From Hyphomonas sp. (GTDB lineage Bacteria; Pseudomonadota; Alphaproteobacteria; Caulobacterales; Hyphomonadaceae), in contig DNFL01000320.1 of assembly GCA_003486945.1 (NCBI GenBank), positions 1 to 18,306 on the forward strand: a stretch of DNA of 18,306 nucleotides, in the 5' to 3' direction. Shown here piece by piece: positions 13,676-18,306 of the stretch; the first letter of the stretch is position 1; the number at the start of each line of letters is the position of its first letter. The position numbers and the translations under genes were made by a program. The notes below the pieces were generated by a model. The model saw only the letters and a list, made by a program, of their open reading frames with translations, did not search any database and was not told the DNA's origin.

Positions 13676-16087
13676 ATGTCGGGCAAAAATCCGCTGTATC
13701 TGATGTCGAAAGAACTGTCCCGGTTCATCAAGGCAACATCTGTTCCTGAAAAGCTGGCCGAAAGTTTCCGCAACAAGCAGGTTCATTCGATCAGCCATCT
13801 GATCTACGTCATGTTGCTAGTGGGGCTGTTGAATACTGCAGTTGTGCTGCTGGTGCTTTGGCATGATGCGGGCAATCCGATGGCGCCGGCATGGGGGCTT
13901 GGCCTGACGATGCTGAATGCGGCGACGTTCTTCCAACACATCCGTGGACGGAAATATGCAGGCAGCAGCGCTTTTGCCGAGCGCAAGTTGCAAGCCGTTT
14001 CCAAAGGCGCGCTAGTGCACGGGATGCTCTGGGGCCTGCTGCCATTGATGGTGGCGCTCACGGCCGACGAATCGCATTTCATGGCTGTTGTCACAGTCAC
14101 TGCCGGCATGATGTTTGGCGGCATGTTCCTCCTGTCGCGCGTGCCGGTTGCGGCACTGTCTTTCGTGCTGCCCATCGGTGCTGGCGTCATCGGGGCGGCG
14201 CTGATGCGCGGCGGCATGACCAGCCATCTGATGGCGGTACTTACGGGTGTCTACAGCTTCGTGCTGATCTATTCTGTCCGGTGGAGCCATAAGCAGTTCG
14301 TGCAGCAGCATCTCGATGAAGCCTCGCTGAGCGAGCAGTCTCACGTCATCAGTCTGCTGCTTAAGGATTTTGGTGAGAGTTCCAGCGAGTGGCTCTGGCA
14401 GACGAACGAACAGTTCCTGCTCCAGAATGTCCCGGCCAGCATATCGGACGCAGTCTCGCCGAAGATGCTGCTGAATGCCGGGCGTAGCATCTTTTCGATG
14501 TTCCAGACTTGCGAAGCCCAGCGCAAATTTGAGCGGGCAATGCGGGAGGAGCAGCCCTTCCGTGACATAATTTTGCGCACGCGTGCGGGTGCATGCGGCG
14601 AGAATTGCTGGGTGTCGATGACCGGCAAGCCGATCTATGAAGGTGGCCGCTTTGCGGGGTATCGCGGTGTTGCAGCGAACGTGACACAGGCGAAACAGAC
14701 CGAAGAGCGCATCGAACAGATGGCGCACTTTGATGAACTGACGGGGTTGCCCAACAGATCGAGCCTCCTGGCGCTTCTGGAGAAAGCGGCGGCGGTTCAG
14801 GATGCTCGCGGCATGAGCCGCGCGCTGCTTTGCCTCGACCTCGATTCCTTCAAAGTGGTGAACGATACGATGGGGCATCAGGCCGCTGATGTCATGCTGC
14901 GCCAGGTCACCAACCGGCTGACCGAGTTGTCGCTGCAGAATGACTTCGTGGCCCGCATTGCAAGTGATGGGTTCGCGCTGGTGGTTGAACGCCACTCGGA
15001 CGAAGAACTTACTCATTTCCTCGATCGGCTGTCGGCCTATCTCAGCGAGCCCTATTCCGTGCTGGGTGCGACGGTTGTCTGCACGGCTTCGGTTGGCGTG
15101 CGCCGTTTCGAAGAGACGAACTTCGACGCGCTGACTGCGCTGAAACATGCTGACCTTGCGATGCATCATGCGCGCAAGCAGGGCAAGGGCAACTGGGCCA
15201 TGTTCGGGCCGGAGCTGGAGGAGAGGGCCAACGCGCGGCTGCGCGGCGAGTCCGACCTGCGCAAGGCGATCGAGCAGGGGCAGCTCTACCTTGTCTATCA
15301 ACCTCAGGTCAGCGCAGATACGCACAAGGTCGTCGGTTTTGAAGCGCTTGTCCGCTGGGAGCACCCTGAACGGGGAAATATTCCGCCGTCTGAGTTTATC
15401 AACATTGCCGAAGACAATGGTCTGATTGTCCAGATCGGCGAATGGATCATTCGCGCGGCAATGGCAGAAGCTGCGCGGTTGCCCTCGGAACTGCGCATGT
15501 CGATCAATATTTCGCCGCTGCAGATGAACTCACCGACGCTGGTGTCGACCATCATGAGCGCATTGGCCGACAACCGGCTTCGTCCGTCCCAGATTGACCT
15601 TGAAATTACCGAGTCGGTTCTGATGGCGGATACCGGGTTTGCGCTCAGCCGGCTTCGCCAGCTGCGGGATCTGGGCTTCCGCATTTCTCTGGACGATTTC
15701 GGAACGGGCTATTCGTCGCTGAGTTATCTGCGCAAGTTTCCGTTCCACAAGATCAAGATCGATCAGAGCTTCGTGCGCGAACTTGAAACGGACGCGGAGA
15801 GCCGGGCCATTACTCAGGCAACGCTGACACTGGCAAAGATGATGGGGCTGCGCTCAACTGCAGAAGGCGTCGAGACGCTTCACCAGGCAGCCTTTCTCCG
15901 CGAGCACGGGTGCAATGAACTGCAGGGCTATCTCGCGGGCAAGCCGCTGGCGATGCAGAAGCACTGGTACCTGATCGAAGATGCCTTTCCGGGCTACATA
16001 GCGGCACAAAGAATCCGCAGTCTGGTGCCAGCGGCCAATGGAGCAGCCGTTGCTCCGGAGTTGTGCGAAGTATCTCTGGCAGGTTGA
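13676..16087 (+). CDS. Membrane PAS-GGDEF-EAL protein with degenerate GGDEF; predicted c-di-GMP phosphodiesterase
   Basis: Product of 803 residues. About six membrane helices span residues 40-202, a PAS-like domain about 235-340 (SEWLWQTN, then WVSMTGKPIYEG and YRGVAANVTQ), GGDEF about 345-510, and EAL about 525-780. The GGDEF signature reads ASDGF (429-433): both glycines and the catalytic Glu are lost, so it should not make c-di-GMP but may bind GTP as a regulator. The EAL domain keeps its catalytic set: Glu556 (FEALVRW), Asn611 (NISPLQ), Glu643 (LEITES), Asp673-Asp674 (LDDFGTGYSS), Lys694, Glu730 (AEGVET) and Gln750. I chose ATG 13676 because its N-terminus matches the downstream paralogue in length (17 residues to the first shared Phe), and both have GAGAAC four bases before the ATG. 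An earlier TTG at 13589 is less likely. The membrane part is not one of the named sensor modules I recognise. Confidence 0.92.
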   Translation: MSGKNPLYLMSKELSRFIKATSVPEKLAESFRNKQVHSISHLIYVMLLVGLLNTAVVLLVLWHDAGNPMAPAWGLGLTMLNAATFFQHIRGRKYAGSSAFAERKLQAVSKGALVHGMLWGLLPLMVALTADESHFMAVVTVTAGMMFGGMFLLSRVPVAALSFVLPIGAGVIGAALMRGGMTSHLMAVLTGVYSFVLIYSVRWSHKQFVQQHLDEASLSEQSHVISLLLKDFGESSSEWLWQTNEQFLLQNVPASISDAVSPKMLLNAGRSIFSMFQTCEAQRKFERAMREEQPFRDIILRTRAGACGENCWVSMTGKPIYEGGRFAGYRGVAANVTQAKQTEERIEQMAHFDELTGLPNRSSLLALLEKAAAVQDARGMSRALLCLDLDSFKVVNDTMGHQAADVMLRQVTNRLTELSLQNDFVARIASDGFALVVERHSDEELTHFLDRLSAYLSEPYSVLGATVVCTASVGVRRFEETNFDALTALKHADLAMHHARKQGKGNWAMFGPELEERANARLRGESDLRKAIEQGQLYLVYQPQVSADTHKVVGFEALVRWEHPERGNIPPSEFINIAEDNGLIVQIGEWIIRAAMAEAARLPSELRMSINISPLQMNSPTLVSTIMSALADNRLRPSQIDLEITESVLMADTGFALSRLRQLRDLGFRISLDDFGTGYSSLSYLRKFPFHKIKIDQSFVRELETDAESRAITQATLTLAKMMGLRSTAEGVETLHQAAFLREHGCNELQGYLAGKPLAMQKHWYLIEDAFPGYIAAQRIRSLVPAANGAAVAPELCEVSLAG

Positions 16088-16100
16088 TGCGGAAAAGTGT

Positions 16101-16121
16101 CTGAATGAAATCCTAATTCAG
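16101..16121. other. Inverted repeat between the two c-di-GMP genes
   Basis: CTGAAT (16101-16106) and ATTCAG (16116-16121) are perfect inverted 6-mers 9 bases apart, 13 bases after the stop of the first gene. It could be an operator half-site pair or a weak AT-rich hairpin; the low GC of the stem and absence of a T-run argue against a terminator. The 135-base spacer otherwise holds the GGGAGAG ribosome-binding site of the next gene and no strong promoter that I can identify. Confidence 0.25.
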
Positions 16122-16222
16122 ATCTCTTAACTTCCCTCGCCGCGAAAGCCCGATATTCAGCCTGATTTGCTAGACCTTTTCTCTGAGAGATTGCCTGAGC
16201 GCACGGGCGGGAGAGAACCGGG

Positions 16223-18306
16223 ATGGACAAGTCAGCCACCGCGCCAGACCGCATCTGGTCGCTTGATCAGTTTGCCAAGGCGATCCGGGTTCCGGAGGCG
16301 CACCAGGATTCGCTGCGAGAGAAGCAGCTGGAAACGGTCGCCGGCATTACGCTTGTCATTGTACTAGCAAACCTGCTGAACGCAGCCATCATCCTGCTGT
16401 CGTTCAAGCATGCTGCTGTCGGGCCGCTTCTCAACATCTGGGCGGCGTCAGTAGCATTCTTCTCAGTGTTCATTCTCGGACGCCACGTCTACGTGCGCCG
16501 GATGCGCAAGCCCACATCCCGCAATGTGGCGAAAGAGCTCGACGCGGTAACGCGCGGCTCAACACTGAACGGATTCCTCTGGGCTGTTGCGCCGCTCGTG
16601 GTGATGAGCTCAGTGGAAACGCAAGGCCAGATGGTGATGGGCATCCTGATGGCCAGCATGCTGTTTGCAGGTGCGTTCCTTCTGTCGCGCGTTCCGGACG
16701 CTGCGTTTGCATTTACCCTGCCGGTTGGCGCGAGCCTTGTGGTCTCGATGCAGTTCCAGCAGGATATGGCCTACCAGTTCGCCTCGGTTCTGGTGATTGT
16801 GTACATCGGCCTCCTGATCTTCGCTGTGCGCTGGTCGCACCGCCAGTTCGTGGAACAGCATCTCAGCGAAGCGGCTGTCAACGAGCAGAGCCAGCTGATC
16901 GGCCTGCTGCTGCGCGACTTTGAAGAGAGCACATCCGACTGGCTGTGGCAGACAGATGCTTCCGGTGTGCTGGAAGATATCCCGCTGGTGCTCGATGGCG
17001 GCACGGAGAGCGCGTCCTTCATGCGGCGCGGCGAAGCGATTGCGGCTCTGTTTGCGCCGAACGAAGCGCGCACGACGCTTGAACAGTCCATGCTTCGCCA
17101 CCAGGCTTTCCGAGATCTCGTGCTTCTGGTCCGGCAGGAGAACCTTGAAGAATGCTGGGTATCCCTGACAGGCAAGCCGATTTTCGAGGGCACGGAATTC
17201 AGCGGCTTCCGCGGTGTTGCGGCAGACATCACCCAGTCGAAGCAGATCGAGGACCGTCTCGCGCACATGGCGCACTATGATGCGCTGACGGGGCTGCCGA
17301 ACCGTTCAACGATGCAAGATCACCTTGAGAAACTCGTCCGGCTTCCGCCGGCGCCCGGTGCGGTGCGCGCGCTGCTCTGGATGGACCTCGACAATTTCAA
17401 ATGGGTCAATGACACGCTCGGCCATCCTGCGGGTGACGAGCTGCTGCGCCAGGTTGCGCAGCGTATCACGGCGCTGTCAGAGCGCGGCGACATGATCGCG
17501 CGCCTTGGCGGCGATGAGTTCTCGCTGATCATCGAGCGGCAGAATAACGGGTCGCTGGAAGAGTTCTTCGACCGGCTCGTGAACCATATGCGCACGCCGT
17601 ACAATATCTGGGGATCGACAGCGAACTGCCCAGCCTCTTTCGGTGTGCGCCTGTTTGATGCGTACACGACCGATACGCGCGAAATCCTGAAACATGCCGA
17701 CCTCGCGCTGTATGATGCAAAGCGCAGCGGCAAGGCGCAGTGGCGCATGTTCACGACGCAGCTTGAGACAGATGCAAAAGCCCGCATCCGCACCGAACAG
17801 GAACTCGAGCAGGCAATCGACTGTGAAGAACTCGCCGTGTACTTCCAGCCGGTCGTGGATGCTCATACGCACCGGATGATCGGTGCCGAAACGCTGCTGC
17901 GCTGGAAACACCCGACGCGCGGGCTCGTCTTCCCGGATCAGTTCATCGAACTGGCAGAAGACAATGGCATGATCACGCGCATGGGCGAATGGGTGATCCG
18001 TGCGGCCATGGCCGAAGCAGCGCGTTTGCCGGACGATATCAAGATCGCTGTGAACATTTCGCCGCTGCAGATCCACTCGGCGACCCTACTGTCTACGATC
18101 GTCAATTCGCTCGCGGCGCACAAGATTGCGCCCGGCCGGCTTGAGCTTGAGATCACCGAGTCGGTGCTGATGACCGACACCGAGTTCACGCTGAAGCGGT
18201 TGCACCAGCTGAAGAATCTCGGCGTGCGCATTGCGCTCGATGATTTCGGGACCGGTTATTCTTCTCTGAGCTATTTGCGCTCGTTCCCGTTCGACAAGAT
18301 CAAGAT
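16223..18306 (+). CDS. Membrane PAS-GGDEF-EAL protein with intact GGDEF; 3' end outside window
   Basis: The frame is open from ATG 16223 to the window edge (694 codons visible) and is colinear with the upstream paralogue: about six helices, a PAS-like domain (DWLWQTDASG, then WVSLTGKPIFEG and FRGVAADIT), GGDEF, then EAL. Here GGDEF is intact (429-433, RLGGDEFSLI), with MDLDNFKWVNDTLGH and PAGDELL upstream, so diguanylate cyclase activity is expected. The four residues at the usual product-inhibition site read ERGD, not RxxD. The EAL motif is ETL (IGAETLLRW, Glu556) with NISPLQ, LEITES and LDDFGTGYSS kept, so phosphodiesterase activity is also possible; the final Lys/Glu motifs are beyond the edge. 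GGGAGAG lies about 8 bases before the start. The pair probably arose by duplication and may be co-transcribed. Confidence 0.92.
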   Translation, partial: MDKSATAPDRIWSLDQFAKAIRVPEAHQDSLREKQLETVAGITLVIVLANLLNAAIILLSFKHAAVGPLLNIWAASVAFFSVFILGRHVYVRRMRKPTSRNVAKELDAVTRGSTLNGFLWAVAPLVVMSSVETQGQMVMGILMASMLFAGAFLLSRVPDAAFAFTLPVGASLVVSMQFQQDMAYQFASVLVIVYIGLLIFAVRWSHRQFVEQHLSEAAVNEQSQLIGLLLRDFEESTSDWLWQTDASGVLEDIPLVLDGGTESASFMRRGEAIAALFAPNEARTTLEQSMLRHQAFRDLVLLVRQENLEECWVSLTGKPIFEGTEFSGFRGVAADITQSKQIEDRLAHMAHYDALTGLPNRSTMQDHLEKLVRLPPAPGAVRALLWMDLDNFKWVNDTLGHPAGDELLRQVAQRITALSERGDMIARLGGDEFSLIIERQNNGSLEEFFDRLVNHMRTPYNIWGSTANCPASFGVRLFDAYTTDTREILKHADLALYDAKRSGKAQWRMFTTQLETDAKARIRTEQELEQAIDCEELAVYFQPVVDAHTHRMIGAETLLRWKHPTRGLVFPDQFIELAEDNGMITRMGEWVIRAAMAEAARLPDDIKIAVNISPLQIHSATLLSTIVNSLAAHKIAPGRLELEITESVLMTDTEFTLKRLHQLKNLGVRIALDDFGTGYSSLSYLRSFPFDKIK

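Noticed and set aside
14012..15364. A 450-residue minus-strand open frame inside the first c-di-GMP gene
   Set aside because: It is antisense to well-conserved membrane, PAS, GGDEF and EAL coding sequence; composition is that of a shadow frame.

Overview
The window is GC-rich, densely coded chromosomal DNA that looks like an alphaproteobacterium, most plausibly near the Caulobacterales/Hyphomonadaceae. This assignment is an inference. It rests on gene content (an FeS-type bacterial photolyase, a secreted C13-like peptidase, an alphaproteobacterial-style CysK, large membrane PAS-GGDEF-EAL proteins) and on short GC-rich palindromes of the kind scattered between genes in these bacteria. I see no rRNA, tRNA, CRISPR array, transposase, integrase or phage gene.

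Layout, left to right. Positions 1-535 hold no gene but are packed with palindromes, including one REPIN-like pair of hairpins and a large interrupted inverted repeat. A likely terminator there serves the first gene. On the minus strand follow a DUF2235 alpha/beta-hydrolase (536-1780) and full-length DNA polymerase I (1882-4674) with all three enzymatic domains. On the plus strand come two tandem, related four-helix membrane proteins (4813-5286, 5359-5799), an NADP-dependent MDR oxidoreductase (5843-6868), a small Cys-rich lipoprotein (6931-7311) and a secreted C13-like cysteine peptidase with a TTG start (7395-8174). A tight minus-strand sulfur operon follows, transcribed cysK - sseA - metC (11197 down to 8186). 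It makes cysteine, moves sulfur from 3-mercaptopyruvate and cleaves cystathionine. Divergent from it, a secreted protein of unknown function (11346-12020) overlaps by one base an iron-sulfur (6-4) photolyase (12020-13573).

The right end holds two tandem, colinear membrane PAS-GGDEF-EAL paralogues (13676-16087 and 16223 to beyond the window). The first has a destroyed GGDEF motif and an intact EAL catalytic set, so it is predicted to degrade c-di-GMP. The second keeps GGDEF and, as far as it is visible, the EAL residues. GGDEF position 429 and EAL position 556 fall at identical residue numbers in both, pointing to a duplication followed by catalytic specialisation.

Nothing here is clearly a wholly new system. 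The observations most worth following are the catalytically diverged c-di-GMP pair, the coupling of an unknown secreted protein to a photolyase, the palindrome island at the left end, and a hairpin that may cover the cysK ribosome-binding site.
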